Source of the DNA: Anopheles merus
Taxonomy: Eukaryota > Arthropoda > Insecta > Diptera > Culicidae
Direction: 5' to 3'
Length of the DNA: 64,000 nt
NCBI RefSeq assembly: GCF_017562075.2
Contig: NC_054085.1
Span: forward strand, 682,001-746,000
Under the pieces are notes generated by a model. That model searched no databases and had not been told where the DNA came from. It saw only the letters and a list, made by a program, of their open reading frames with translations. The position numbers and the translations under genes are program-made. Positions 1 to 13,885 of this stretch are shown piece after piece. Numbering within the stretch: position 1 is the stretch's first letter; the number at the start of each line of letters is the position of its first letter.

Positions 1-1562
1 TAAGATAGATTGACAAAAAGTATGGAGAAACCACTCATACAACGGTGTTACAAAACAATCGACAGATTGATTTCCAAACAAAAGAATACACTCATTGAGG
101 TGTGAAGAAATGTTACATGCTTTTGTAATTTAGTTTATTAATATCATCCAGAAAACATCAGACGGATGCAATGCAGAATCTTTTTTGTTTTAAGTTTTAT
201 GTTTTAAAAGTTCTTACTACAAAAAAATTCTTGGTAAATAATATACTGTGATGCAAGTAAGTTTAGTATTAAAAGAGATATGTACTTCTGTATACTTTAA
301 AATAATTTTTATTTTAATTTACTATTGATTGATAACGTGTGGATAGCAAAATATATTTACACTGGTTCATAATGGAATGGTAGAAAGGTTCACAACAAAT
401 AAATGTGCATTTGCTGACTGTAAGGAATTTGACTTCAATTCATCAATTCTTTTTTGTGGTGTGATTTGTGATTACCATATTTTACTGTTTATTGTGCTTT
501 TTCTGTATTGTGGAGTGAATTATGAATGGATGTAAATAAACATACACATAATTAGTTTGTTTTTCCTGTTTGATTTTTTGCTTCCAAATACCAAACACCG
601 TGCTAATAAACTTCGCGTACTCTCTTAACAAATAAACAATCCCCACTCTCAGTCGTCATATTGAAGGTTTGAGAACAAACAACAATGAGGTACCCGTTGT
701 AGTGTTCACTCACATATAATGAATATGCAAGATTAGTAGCAGGAAGCTGGCGAAAAACTTTATTTTATAGGTGTCAGTGCCAGTCCGACTTCTTCCTCTC
801 CAATAGGATACAGTTGCAAGCACACGAACTAACTGACTAACTATCTCACTATCTATCTAAAAACCAGCAAAATATATAAAAATGTGAATGCTTTGGAGAT
901 CACTATTCCCTTCACAAAACATTCCGCTCCTTTCTGTCTTTTGTGAAATATTTACGGCGCCTGATGAGTAACTGATCTAAATTGGAGTGAAATATATTTT
1001 GAAATATATCTATGGAGCAGGTAAAAGCATTCAAAATAATTGACACCCGTGCCTTCCACGCTTATACACGCTATAAGAGGCCAATAAAATCAATCAGCCC
1101 AACGTCTATATTCTAATAAGTATACAATATATATTGTATAAATATTTCCTCAAATATGTTAAAAGCATGCAATATAGCCCATCGATTCAAAGGGATCAGA
1201 ATATGAACGCAATAGAATATGTTTAAAAATTATTACCGAAATTATTACGAATGTAAAGCAATGTTGTACTTTTTTTGTAGTTCGATTAATTTTATGGCAT
1301 ATTGAACTACATTTAATATTCCATAGGAATATTTGCTATAACAATAGCTGATGAAGTATTTAGTTTATTACACGAATCTCTGGACATGCGAAGACAACGA
1401 TTTTGAATGAGTTGACTTTGTTAGTTTGATCAAACTGTCAGATTTTTAATTAACCTTTACATGCATATTCGTGAAAATTTCTGACTACCTGGTCTTGTGT
1501 GTAACGTGTGAAGTAGAGTTGTACTATAATTACTACATTAAAAAAAAAAACAAACAAAAAAA
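1..1562. other. Gene-free AT-rich stretch
   Basis: No open frame of useful length, RNA gene or transposon end is recognisable here. The sequence is AT-rich with A and T runs, as expected for insect intergenic or intronic DNA. It may belong to the upstream region or a long 5' intron of the LMO gene, but nothing in the sequence shows that. Confidence 0.5.
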
Positions 1563-1730
1563 GCAGTCCCAGGGGCGTTCAACATGCACGACCTAACAAC
1601 ATGCCCATCGTGGGTTCCAGACTACAACGAACCGCCCCTCGTAACAAGGACTGATTATCCGATCCACGAGGCCTCGTGGTACTGAATAAATCTCGAAACA
1701 GCCTATGTAGGCCGGCATGTCCGTGTAAGA
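1563..1730 (+). mobile_element. tRNA-derived SINE copy (diverged)
   Basis: The segment matches the other SINEs of this window in order: an acgacctaacaacatgccc core, a box B-like GGGTTCCAG, a block resembling gaccgccctcgtaacaaggactgatta, and the terminal gtactgaataaatctcgaaa and ggccggcatgtccgtgt blocks. It belongs to the subtype with the 'rcyggcatgtccgcgt' 3' end, also seen at 12725 and 20518. The AGA tail is missing and no target duplication is obvious, so this is an old copy. Confidence 0.7.
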
Positions 1731-4700
1731 TGTTTAGAGGAACACTTTACATTCGACTATATTGGAAAATACAGCTCTTAGTCTCATTTCTAGTTCTCGA
1801 GAGTCTCATTTAAATACATTCCTAGAAAATTTCTCAATTTTCTGTATGGATTGATAAAATCTCATATGCGATTTATTTGGCGTTATTTCAGTAGGTTAAA
1901 TTTTGATAAATTTCTTAAACTTGCTCTTATAAATGAATGCTTTTTCTACAGTACACTACGAAAAAAGAATTCCATTAACTTTTATGTAATAAATTCAGTT
2001 TCTCATAATATCAAGGGCATTGAATAAAACTTAATTAACTTCATACGCAAAATACAACAAATATATTTATAAATAAAAAGTAAATGTTTCAATCGTTGAA
2101 GAAATCAGGTTATTCATTTATGTTGCTTCAAATTATTACATTCATTCATTTGTAGAATAAACATGAAAATTGTATTTTATGCCTCTAAGTTACATTCTGC
2201 ATGTAGAAAATGCGAATTAGTCAGAGGATATCACGAACTCTCATTGGACTATCAGTGAGGGATGATCAGTAAAGCAACGAAAAAATTCACTCAGAATACA
2301 CTCACACATAAAACCCTCCACACTTCACACTCCATGAGCGTCCCATACCAAATCACAATTCAGTTACTTCCGTACCAAAATGCATGGCATTGTCCATACA
2401 ATATACTCAGAAGGATATAACCGTATCGGATTCGTTTTATATCATACTCTTCTCCGACTAGCCTAAAATGCTTTATACCGGCACTTTTGCCGGTTTGGCC
2501 CGCCAGTGTGCGGCAAAACTGTAAGCGTCTTATGTGTGGTTGGTTGGATTTGCCAGCACCACGTGACCACTGGTTGACTAGAAAGTATCGCGTAGAGAAA
2601 CGAAGGGGTAGGGGCACACACATTGTCTATTAGAAGAGCCAACCTTTGCAAGCAGCAGAAGAGATGCTAAAGGGTGGACGAAATCAATTTAATATTTTTC
2701 CATTTTCAATTTTCTGTATGTGTCCACCTACTAACTCTGTTCAATTCTGTTGGATTGTGCTTCGTTCCTTACGCGTTAGCAATCCTTTGTTATTTCGAAA
2801 CGATATCACATGCTAGGTCCCAAAATCTGCATCTCTGTACCCCACGCTGAGTTATTTTTTCTTCTTTGTTCAATCTGCTTCGCGTTCAATAGACGAGAGA
2901 ATTGTCCTGCAACACCAAAATCAATTTTAAAGATTTGCCAACAAGGATGCATCAGTTCCGAAGTACTAATAAAGTGTGACCTACTTAATTACTAATATAC
3001 TTGTTTCCATTTGATACAGTGTTAATACAAAATTAATTAAAATTTAAAGGGAAAATAGATTGGAAGTGTTATTGTTGTACGATTTAGTAGATAATCGTTG
3101 AATGTTATCATAATTATTCCTAAATTTTGCATTTTTCTATCCAGTCATATGAAAGTATAACAGTATCTATTAAAATAATTAGTTTCAGGGTCAAAAACTC
3201 ATCATGGTCATGCTAGCGCGCTAGTTTGCTTCAGCCAAAACTCTTACAATTGGCTTATACGACACTTCTCCCATTAGCAACTAAAATACAGGAATGGGCC
3301 CCTTTTGCCCAAGTTACTTCTTTCTTACTTCTCTTTTCATTCTAAAAACATTACAAACGCGTTCGTGATAAAAATAATGTATCATACAGGCAAATATTAT
3401 TGCTCGTTAAGAAGGTCCTATGCATGTGTTTTAATAAAGTTGGTGTTGTGGAGGTTATTATAACAACATGTCAGGTTAAGCATTTTAAACATTCTTCCGG
3501 AATTTGAATGATGCTCTCATACTGACCATACCTAATACTAGGTAATTGCTTTAACAATATGTTATGGCCAGATCATTTACAAGCTAGGTAAACAAAAAGA
3601 ATTAGAACAATTTACAATACGAAAAAAGAATCAGCATAATTTAAAATCCCAAATAAAAGTAACTTTTCAAGGAATGATAACATCTTCAAATTGAACAGCC
3701 TAAAACTAGCGCACTGTGAAGTTTTACTGATTACCAAAACAGAAATACTTTTGATAAATATAAATAATGTTGATAATGATAAATGAGAATAGCTTACTAG
3801 TATAGTATAACGAGCATTACATGAATGACATGAATATGGTTGAATATACTATTTGAATTTTATTATGGTTTATTAAAGTCAAGTTCTCCTCCCTAAGATT
3901 TAGATATTCAAGGCGTAAATTCGTGATGATGTCTGAATATGGCGTTAAGGCATACTGAGAGAAAAAAACAAAAGTATCATCATACCTATACAAAAATGTC
4001 ATTTAACCAACTTTTAGAGTGGCTGTTCATTACTTAAGATAGGCAAAGAAGTGAAAGGTAAACATCTATAGCACGAAAAGAAACTTCGAATTAAAAAGAA
4101 AACATAATTGAAGATTTAATTCAACACTCGTTAAACTTCCCTCAAATTGTTATTATTTAACGCTGAAAAAACATAAACAATTTATTATGATTTTTTTTGT
4201 ACCGATGATTATCATTATTCCGATGATAGCCAATTGTCCCATTTTCGCCAAATAGCGTCGCGCCATGATGTTGAAATCGATGACTTGCGATGATATGCGA
4301 TGAGTAGTCGATGAGCAAGCCATACAAAAACAATCTGTTGCACGACGTTTTTACGCTTCATAGAGTAGAATTGTCACAGTATGTCTAATTGTATGGTTAG
4401 AATGTCCATCTATAATGTTGCTGTTGTACGAATGTAATCGAAATAGAACCAAATTACTGTGATTAAAGTCTCAGTATAATTATTCTCTACAACTACTCTA
4501 CAAATATGTTTTAAATATAAGCTATTACACTTTTATTTTTTATTTCTTATATATAGCTACTCTATACAGTGTACTATACATATCAACGAAGCTATAAGTC
4601 ATAGACCAATCTGCGGTAAAATTGATTACACACCCACAAACGCTGTGATAAAGACAGCATACCACAATATAGTTATCAGCACGATAATCCTATTCCGATT

Positions 4701-5334
4701 CCTGCAAGGCAATGATAACCTATAACAGGGTTTTGAGTCACATACTTTTGAAAGATTTGTTGTTTCATTATAATATATCCATACAGATTGTATATCCCTA
4801 AGAACTCTTGAACAATGATAACAATGATATGCGTGTTTTTTCCTAGATTTTTTTAATGCTCTCAGATTTGTGTTCGGGTTCATTAAACTATTTATTGTAA
4901 GCTTTCATAATTTATTTGGATACAATTGATTTATTGGATCTATTCAACAATTTATTGCACGTGGCTCCAATTTTTTTTGAATTATTTGTTAAAAATAGAT
5001 TATAAAGGATTAGGTTAGGATAATGCCAACTAATTGTGGTAATGGGTATGGGTAAAAAATATGCAGCAAACTGTAAATAAATAATTGAACGAATCCAAAC
5101 ATAATCGGAAAGCAAAAAAGAGATTGAGATTTATCAACCAAAAAAACAGGACTACCAGAACGACCAGAATGAAAAATAATAAATCCACATTAACGTTTTG
5201 ATGCATTTATTTTAATTTTATACATTTTTCCATATAATAATCATCATTTAGCATACAAAAATTATTTTTTCAATGAAATTTAAAAGGGCTACCCTATTTT
5301 GTCGTATTCTAATGAGCAAGCAACATTTTGAATC
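1731..5334. other. Gene-free AT-rich stretch
   Basis: All frames here are short (under 90 codons) with no recognisable domain. A sequence at about 4934-4972 (ggatctattcaacaatttat) recurs at about 6876, so part of this stretch is dispersed repeat. I see no RNA gene or complete transposon. Confidence 0.45.
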
Positions 5335-5337
5335 TCG

Positions 5338-5625
5338 CTCAGTGGCGGATCTAATAGTAGGCGGACTAGGCGGTCGGGGCCGATTTAGAAGCCCCATAGA
5401 TCGCTAGTCTATAGTATCCCGTATCGAGAGAGTACTAGCGGCAAAGGTCCCTGGAAGGATGGACGTTGGGGCCCCGAGGCTAGCGAATCATTTGTACCCC
5501 CCCCCTCACCGCCCCCTCGCAAAATTTTAAGAGCCTGTGACTGATGATCGTAGGGGTCCCCCGACGGCATTTCAAGTTTACTGTTCAATCTCCCTACAGC
5601 AAGTTCAGTGCCAGTACCAAAGTCA
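5338..5625. mobile_element. Possible hAT-type repeat fragment
   Basis: A locally GC-rich block begins with CAGTGGCGGATCTAATAG, a form typical of hAT-type terminal repeats (CAGNG start). It is followed by a run of C residues and a GC-rich body, all set in AT-rich DNA. I could not find the matching inverted end or an 8-bp target duplication, so it is at best a one-ended fragment. The 74-codon frame on the - strand inside it is low complexity and is not called. Confidence 0.3.
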
Positions 5626-6773
5626 TATTTCATAAATAAAATGTAACATGCTAAATGTAGGCACTAAATTAGATACAGAGCACGATCTTTAATATGGCAA
5701 TTATATCTCATATTCCCCTACCCGTTAATAAGTACAAGTATATATTTTACATACGATTTGATTAGTGATTTTAATTTCCATATTCATTTGATTTCATCTT
5801 AAGAACAGATTATAAAAACAAGGTTTTTTTGTTTTAAAAGACGTATTACCTATTAATGAAATAAATTAAAATATTGACTTAATTTTTTTGCATTTTTTTC
5901 AATTATTTGTATGCCAACAGTGTTTAGTTTACGTTTAGAAAAATAATTGTGTTTTAACGTTTTTTATGTAAGGTTTAAGTATAAAATTCATAATAATTTC
6001 TTTAGAGTTCTTAAGGTACCTATTAGGAACCCTTTTAATTACTTGTTTTGGCTCACACATCAAACAATTGTACCATCAATTGAAAAGCGATCTTATTAAA
6101 ACAGAATTTCCAAATATCATCAGCCTCCGATTGGAGGCTTTTATCCTTCAAACGTTGGCACCATTTCCACCACCTTATTGCGTTCCTCGTTTTATTTTGA
6201 GCGCTTTTCATTTTTAATGGTGTTCTTTCATATATCGCGTAACACCGTTGTAACGCCTGCTAAGTTGCGGAAGGGGTCCGTGTGAGATTCGGTGTATGCT
6301 GAGTTGTTGCGCTTTGCAGATGCGTCGTGGATATTCATAGAACATTAAAATGCTCTTTGAAACATTTATATCGACTACAAGCAAAACCCATTCGCCTTTA
6401 AAAGCATTTTCACCATACATTTCGGAATGTGAGATGGAAGAGAATATACCGGCTGCGTTTTCTATGCCATGATGCATGGTCAGAAATCTTCCTTTCGACG
6501 ACACATATACTGGAGACCTTTTCTATCACGGTTTTTAATTTTTGTTGTTGTCGTCCTTTCGGTCTCCATGAAAGGCGTTAGAACGGATAAGTTACTTTTA
6601 TGATACTATGTCAATATGAATGTCAAGAAATAGTGAAACAAAGAAGATAACTTTTGAACTAATTCGAGAGTTTCGTGCAATTTCCAAATAAGTTATATTT
6701 ATATAGTAGTATATAGTTATATAACATTTTTTCAGTAATTTTGGAAATTGCCTTGATCTAACGATGTGTGAAT

Positions 6774-7110
6774 TGATGATGATGATGATGGTCCCAACTT
6801 TACCCCTGCATAGGCTGGAAAAGGAGGAATACTATTTAGATATGTTCTGAAATGTCAAGAAAAGAATGAAGGTTAATGGATCTATTCAACAATTTATTGC
6901 ATGTGGCTACATTTATACGAATACTATTTAGATATGTTCTGAAATTGCGAGAAAAGCAATTTTTTGTGCACAATTGATATGCATGCATTCTGTTGGTATG
7001 ATTTAAGACATTTTTTTTTAATTTACGTATAATAAACTTGTATTGATGATGCTTATGATGATGGTCGCACCTCTACCCCTGCTTACGATCGAGAAGGATG
7101 GTACTGCGAT
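6774..7110. repeat. Dispersed repeat with internal duplication
   Basis: A gatgatgatgatggtcc block followed by ctttacccctgc at 6774-6812 recurs in diverged form at about 7044-7085. The sequence aatactatttagatatgttc occurs twice, near 6828 and 6920, about 90 bases apart. A third piece (ggatctattcaacaatttat, about 6879) also lies near 4936. These look like nested fragments of a dispersed repeat family rather than one intact element. Confidence 0.45.
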
Positions 7111-8184
7111 TTAGATTTTTTTTTTACAATAAATATGAGCCCTCTTGGACAACATTGGGTGTTCGCTTTGTAGTTTTCTAATCAGTACGCGTCAGGATGG
7201 CTAATTCTTGTCGGCTCCTCATTGTAATACACCAACAAAGCCGATTTCACGCACGCGTTTCTTGAAATTATGAAGACTAGATTATATTTTTAATATGTTT
7301 TATTAATACTCTTAGTATCATCATCACCAAATAGTGATGACGCTAGCGTAGAATTACATACAATAAGGTACATATTATTCTACATATTATTTACATTCTT
7401 CGGTACATATTATGTACATTCTTTAAACAAAACACTGTTCTTAATTTAATGAATATTTGTCACTCTACCTTGCATCAGCTTTAATTTACGCGCGTGCGTT
7501 CAATGTAGCTTTCGAATGTCCAAAGAGGTTCAGTTTCGCTTGCATTACGTTCACGAGGGAATTAAGGAATGAAAAAGGTTCTTTTTAATTAACCTAATTG
7601 ATTGTGTCTTCCTTCAGTCCAGTCAGTCAGTGTCGTTGCATGGAGTTATGCTATTACTTTGTTTAACGTAAAAATACACTACAGTCTCTAGTTTGTAAAG
7701 CAGTTTCAATCAACGAAAAAGGAGTTACACATTTTATTTGTTAAGATCATAAAACGTTTGCAGAACCCATATTGTCACAAAGCGTTATTTTACCATCAAA
7801 ACTTATTCATTATTATTTGAGGTCTCGGCAAAGAGCGGGTAAAATGCTATCCGCAAACAGAGTTTTTACGGCATGAGTATATTATTTGATTGAATATTTT
7901 ATATGTTATTGATGTATTGGTATATTGCTATATTGCTAATGACACTGGATGATTTAAAGTGGCATTAAGGTTGCACAGGCAAATTTTTGACAAGTTAGTG
8001 TAACCTGCCGATTACAAGATACAAATGAATTGTCGGTTATCTTAATAACGTTAGTCTAGTTAGAATAATAAATCACATAAAATGTATTCCACGATATAAT
8101 AGGCCTCGGACATCGGACACAATTGATTAATAGTCCTAAAAATTAACTCTATATTTTTCTAATTCAAATGTTTTTTTTTTATGC

Positions 8185-8238
<54 letters not shown>
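8185..8238. repeat. (AG)n microsatellite
   Basis: An almost pure AG dinucleotide run interrupted by two AAAG units. The flanks show no gene. The long RERERE-type frame crossing it is a translation artefact of the repeat. Confidence 0.9.
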
Positions 8239-9800
8239 CAGAATTTATCAGCCACATCAATGCGTTATTTTGTGTTTTGTATTTTAAGCTAAAAAAGGCT
8301 TTCGACTTTATAATAAAAATCATGAAAGCTGAAATTTTATCTCCAATGTATGATTTAAAATTCTTAAATAAATAGTCGATTTGGCAAAAAATAGCACTGC
8401 TGAAATGCGTTCAGTTTTCTTTTTCTACTAGTTTTTGAGTAACGTCACATTATTCACAGAATTTCTAGAGTAGAGTAGAGTTTCTATGAAATTATTACAC
8501 ATTTCATTTTCATGCATTGGCTTTACCGAAAATCAGTAACACAATGACAACGATGCTGATACACGAATGCAAGTGTTTACTAGCAATTATTCTCAAAAAA
8601 ACTTCAGTGAAACAGAATAAAAAATAATTACGTAACATCAGGAAGAAGAATAAGAAAAAAAAGTAGATAAAGCAGAACAAGAAGAATTATATATCTAGAT
8701 AGTCAAAATCTAAACAAGCTTTAATGAACAGTTTTGGAAAATGTTTATATTTAAAATAGGTATGAAAACAAAGACCCTCATCACGTCATTGCATTTATGA
8801 AAATGGGCATTATCTGAAAGTAAAAGACTCCCCATATCAACCACAGAATAGTTTCCATTGAAATCTCGGAGAGCTGAAAACCCATACTATCTCCACGTTA
8901 TTACAAACACAGATCCCGAAAAAAAACACATTGATTTTAGCCCTATTTTCAGCATGATCTAGCCGTTATTTCGGAAAAAGAAAATTATAGTGCATAGAAT
9001 ATACCAAACGTTGCATTTATACTAATGATGAAGTCCTGCTGTGGTTTGAAAAGTCTGTGACACACGCACACAGCAATTAACTCGTCTACCACCAAAAACC
9101 TCAGGGCACCGAGGGGGAATCGAAACGGGTGCATGCACATGCATGAAAGTGCAACAGTTAAAACCATTCAATTTCATGATTGCATCCATAAATAAAGCGA
9201 TCTCCAGTAACAAACCTCCACGCTTGTGTTCGCGTATACAGGATATAAGAGTGTTGCTGCGACGAGGTAGAAGAGAATTTGCTTGGCAGCGACAGGCCGA
9301 AGTACATAATTATTATTGGTATAATTTCGATTGAAACGAAATTAATTTAAATTAACAGAGAATGCAGAAAGCAATTCGCAAATTTATGCATTAATTCTCT
9401 GCATATTCATTCGGTTTCAATCCCTCTCGGCGAATTGGGTGTTCATTGCATGTGTGGAGGGGTTCTGAGTATTTTGAACCATCCACTCGTTGTTTCTAGC
9501 AAGGGTGCATTATAGTGTAAAGTCATTGCGGTGGCGCATGCAGAAAATGTATACAGGGCACATTGTTATGGGGAAGAGTGTGTCGGGCAGGTGATAATTT
9601 AAATTGCCTCAAACCTATGCTACCGCAGCCATCCCCACTCGAACCGATTCTAGAGATTGCATCAACATTTTACAATGCATGCCAAAAATGTGCACCATGC
9701 TTATAAAGTAATATTTTAAGGAAAATTGGATTTTATTTGATATTTGATATTTGTTAGTTCTCATACCGTTAAATTAAAAGTTTTATGCTAGATATTCAGC
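8239..9800. other. Gene-free stretch
   Basis: Only short overlapping frames on both strands occur here and none resembles a known protein. No repeat ends or RNA genes were recognised. Confidence 0.4.
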
Positions 9801-10002
9801 CAGCCTCGTGGAACATTAATCAACTCGTATGACTTACCACCATTTACATCATGCATGCGTTCAAGCAGCGAATGAACCGTATCCCCATATGTAGGATTGA
9901 CTATCCTGCTATGGGGTAATCAATAAGTCACTAAAAAGCCAAGCCCACCAGTAGTTCAGGCAGACCTTGACTGACAACGGTGGTTGCCAAAGAAGAAGAA
10001 GA
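9801..10002 (+). mobile_element. SINE200-like tRNA-derived SINE
   Basis: The copy follows the SINE200 order seen elsewhere in the window: cagcctcgtgg start, caactcgtatgactta, gttcaagc box B-like core, accgtatccccatatgtaggattgactatcctgctatgg, then aataagtcact, caggcagaccttgactgaca, and a terminal caaagaagaagaaga tail. It lies in the + orientation and is mildly degraded in its first 60 bases. Confidence 0.8.
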
Positions 10003-12135
10003 TTCTAGAAATTATTTTCAAAGGAGAAATCGAACGATCTAAGCATTACAACTTAAAGAATCCACGTCTTGTTTCGTCGAGCATGAGCGAGTATTTGAGT
10101 TGAGCATATACCTATTATTATGAAGTATGAAATTGTGTTATATATGTGGTTAATTTTATGTTAGTTAATATGTTTCAAACTGTAGGTTTAATTTTCTTTA
10201 GTGTTTCATTTTTAAGTATGTTATGTATATTGAAAATCCATTCAAAATCCTTACATATGACTTTAAAACCCCTTGACACGTGTGTTGTTGTACGAAGAGA
10301 CCCACTGTTGCTTTCACTACGCGGTTTCAGTTGGAGGGTCGTCATATTGCAGAGGGTAGAGCAATAACAGGCAATGCAAATTAATTGCGATGAAAATGTG
10401 TGCTTTGGATGTTGCCAAACCAGCCCGCAATTTATCGTTTCCAGCTTGTTTTTGTTCATCAGCTTCCCATCACCGTACTGCTAGCTACCCCGATCAATCA
10501 TGTTGTACCCATGAACTTTGCTGCGTTTTGTAAATGGTTGGACAACCGCAGCAAAAGAGCAGAGTGGAAACTAGAGGTTGGTACCTACTGATTCGGCTAA
10601 AAGCGAATGCATCGCGGGTGTCCCCACTTTATGCTGGTGTTAGTGTGTATACGTACAAGTAAATGATCCTGAACATTTGCGTATTTCTATGCAGGCATTG
10701 AAAAGGATCGTAATAATCAGAAGATAGTAAAAAATGATACAATCAGAAAACAGATCATTTACTTCTCACACAGTGTGCTTGCGTAACGAAGAGAGAAAAG
10801 GATATCGAATGTGAGCAGACCATAACAGAAAAGGATAAACATCATGAATATACGGCATTTGCTCTCGGTACTCTATTAAGCGCTTTCCCTACCATTCGGA
10901 TTTCCTCTGGCTGCGCAATATCCAAACAATTTTCTCGCCCCTTGTTCTAGCCCTTCCCTACAGCACCACGCAAAGAGGGATGAAATCCGCATGGCGTTGC
11001 ATGTGATTATATTAATTACATTTTACAAGCAATTATAATATAAATTAATTAACGCGTGCAAAATTCAGTTCCTGTCTCATGAATGCCGCACACTCTTGAG
11101 GGAGCGATTGTAGAGACGGGTTAGCATTGCCATATTGCACTACAGATAATGATGATACAGGGGTTCCCGCAACAGCTTAAATTACACTCGTTGGTTGTCT
11201 TTAGTTTGTGTAGCTCCGAATGTTTAGTTTATTTGTTTGGCTTATTTACGGTTTGTAAAAATTGCTTATTTTTTCGAATTTTATTTCATATAACACACAA
11301 ACGGTTTATCGGATTCGGTAGAGACGCGAACCCTGTCCTTGGAGACCGATTGGAAATGCAAATTACTGCATGGCGGCGGAGATTATTATGTACTCGAATG
11401 TGGTTTTTGATGTTGCTTTTATTGATATGTTGCTTGCAGAGAAGAAGTAAAATGAGCTACAAGAGCACCTATGTGCATACACCCTAGCGGATCACAGAAC
11501 AAATGTTTTAGAGTCGGATGCAATGCGAAAAAGAGACTTTCTGTTCGCTGACACATTAATGGAATGGAGGAACCATCCCGATGTCCCTACCGCAAAATTC
11601 CGTGGTCAGCGTTATTGCAGTATTGTTCCTCTTTCCCACAAATTGGATTAATTCGCATTGCCTTCATGGCACTTCCCCATCCCAGCGTATGAGCGTAATG
11701 AGCATCAAGCATTGAGGGAGGCTGTGCAACAAATTAATAAAAAAACATTTTATTGCAAAATACTTGGTTTAACTTACCGAATGTAAGGTAGCAAATAGTT
11801 GCCACCAAAAATTATGGGTAGCAAGTGTTAATACAAATCACGTAAAATACATGATATTAATTGTGATGTTTTCAAGGATTTGAATTCCTGAAAAAATCAC
11901 GTCTTTGTATAAAATGTAGCATGTGGAAATGTTTTGAAAATAGACTACTTAACCTGTTATTTTAAAAGAAATTGTTATAAATAACTTAATCATACTCTGA
12001 AATATGAAATAAAACAGAACTTTTTTTTCGTTTTTTTGATACTGTCGGAAGTAATAACCTAAAACATCCCAATCAACGCAAAAAATACTCTCTTTTTTAA
12101 TCTCTCAATCTTTCCCTCTTTATTTATTTGAATCT

Positions 12136-12140
<5 letters not shown>
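10003..12140. other. Gene-free stretch
   Basis: A 112-codon + strand frame at 11149-11487 and shorter frames at 10146-10591 occur here. They have no signal peptide plus domain pattern, no recognisable motif and no splice context that I can defend, so none is called. Composition is a little less AT-rich at 10260-10620 and 10860-11120. Confidence 0.4.
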
Positions 12141-12197
<57 letters not shown>

Positions 12198-12198
12198 T
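12141..12198. repeat. (TC)n microsatellite
   Basis: A nearly uninterrupted CT dinucleotide run with two TTTC interruptions, in gene-free DNA. Confidence 0.9.
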
Positions 12199-12724
12199 TC
12201 CTTCTTTGAAGTACTTATTCTCACTACATTTCATTCGTTCTCTCAACATCTCAATTTGACTTTTTCTCAGAAATACCATTCTTCTTATAATATAATGTTA
12301 AACCTATACATGACACAAGGATGCATCATCATTGACACTCTGTTGTCATGCAGCATGATACCAAAAACGAGGCTGCGTTGAAAATGGCTTTAATTGGCAA
12401 AGTTTATTATGGAATAAGAAAAATAAATTAACCAGCCGTCGTTTGCCGCATCTCACTTCCTTGATAAGGAACGTTCCTTATGTCGATCGTTGCCCATGCT
12501 AACAAATACTTGTAAGGTCTAGTTCCTCGGCTGGATATTAAAATATCTACGTCTTATAAGAATTACGGAATTGAGCCTCTCTTTCGCGAATTGTTTTTCA
12601 TCAACTACCTTTCATGTGGTGTCATAAATAGGGTAAATGTACCAATTATGACACTACTATCAATATGATCACCTTTAAACATCCAATTACAAGTAATTTA
12701 CCTTTTTCCACTTGAAGCGATTCT

Positions 12725-12908
12725 GTGGTAAAATAGTCGACTCGCACGACCTAACAGCATGCCCGTCGCTCATGGTTCAAGCCTCATATGGACCGTCCCC
12801 CCATCGCAAGGACTGACTATTCGGCTGCGTGGTACTGAATAAGTATCGAAAGTCTATCTAGACCGGCATGACCGCGTAGGTCGTTACGCCAACAAGGAGA
12901 ATCAGAAG
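12725..12908 (+). mobile_element. tRNA-derived SINE copy
   Basis: It shares the order of the copies at 1563 and 20518: tcgactcgcacgacctaaca, catgcccgtc, box B-like catggttcaagc, gaccgtccccccatcgcaag, ggtactgaataagtatcgaa, gaccggcatgaccgcgtagg, and a terminal acgccaacaaggagaatcagaag tail. The start is degraded. Confidence 0.75.
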
Positions 12909-13391
12909 ATTCAAAATCGACTGTCATTGTTGCCAAACTTATGTTGTTTTTGACAACTGTTTACAATAAACTATACTTTCAGCTTTTTTCTATAATGAAC
13001 AGCTCAAGCCTAAACAATGAGGAAACACTGAGAAAAATTCTACTGACACTAGGTAGAACTAAAAAAAAACGAAAATGTGTTGTTTGTTAAGAACGTCTGT
13101 ACCGTAAAAAATGTTCTAAGTTTTATATAAACGGCATAAAAAAGGTGAATATTTTCTCTCATAAACAGGCTCGCAGTGTTCATGAATATCTTGAATCCGC
13201 TTTTTTCATAAAAAAAAGTTGCTAGTCCTTTTATAATAGACTGCTACATTAAAGTTTTCCTCGATTTTAATGTAACATGTAATTCAAAATTATTGTCTTT
13301 ATACATAATGTTGCCATTCATTTTGGTATGTTATACCAAAGTCCTACTATAAGGATAGATAACAAATATGCTTCATAATGGACATGCATAT

Positions 13392-13571
13392 CCTTCTTCT
13401 TCTTCTACTTGCTTTAGCGTCCTACATGAACATGCTGGCTTATTTCGAGACTTTATTCAGTACCATAAAGCTGAATAATAAGGCCTTACTACGGGGTCCA
13501 TTCTACACTTGAGCCTACGATGGTCATGTTGTCAAGTCACGCAAAATGAGGACTGTATCACGGGAGCGCCC
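13392..13571 (-). mobile_element. tRNA-derived SINE copy, reversed
   Basis: Reverse orientation. It opens with ttcttcttcttctact (the AGA-type tail), then tttcgagactttattcagta, a tagcaagg-type block in reverse, cttgagcc (reverse of the box B-like core), and catgttgtcaagtcacgcaa. It ends near gggagcgccccgg. It is clearly of the same family as the copies on the + strand but is mutated. Confidence 0.7.
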
Positions 13572-13885
13572 CGGAGATGGATATAAATCGAATGAGGCTT
13601 ATGAATCTGTGGCTTATGAATTGTAGGCATGATGATAATTTGACGTTTTAAAGTATAAGTAATCGTTCACGCGTATTTTTAGCTTAAAATATTTTCGGAA
13701 ATTTATATTTTCTATCTAATATAAATTTAATCAGTAAAATCTCTCCACAATTCAATCATGATAATTTGACCCAAAACTAACGAATTGCAATAATTTGCAA
13801 TAAAAAAATAGCTGATACTTATTATTATTTTTCGATAACATCGATATTTTGATTCAAATTCTGAACAGTTTTGAGCACATGTTCT

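Noticed and set aside
6121..6145. agcctcc-gatt-ggaggct followed by T residues, like a bacterial rho-independent terminator
   Set aside because: The context is insect nuclear DNA with no bacterial genes. A seven-base stem with a T run occurs by chance.
11149..11487. 112-codon + strand open frame
   Set aside because: No recognisable domain, no supporting splice or start context, and AT-rich random-frame composition. Frames of this size are expected by chance in 64 kb.
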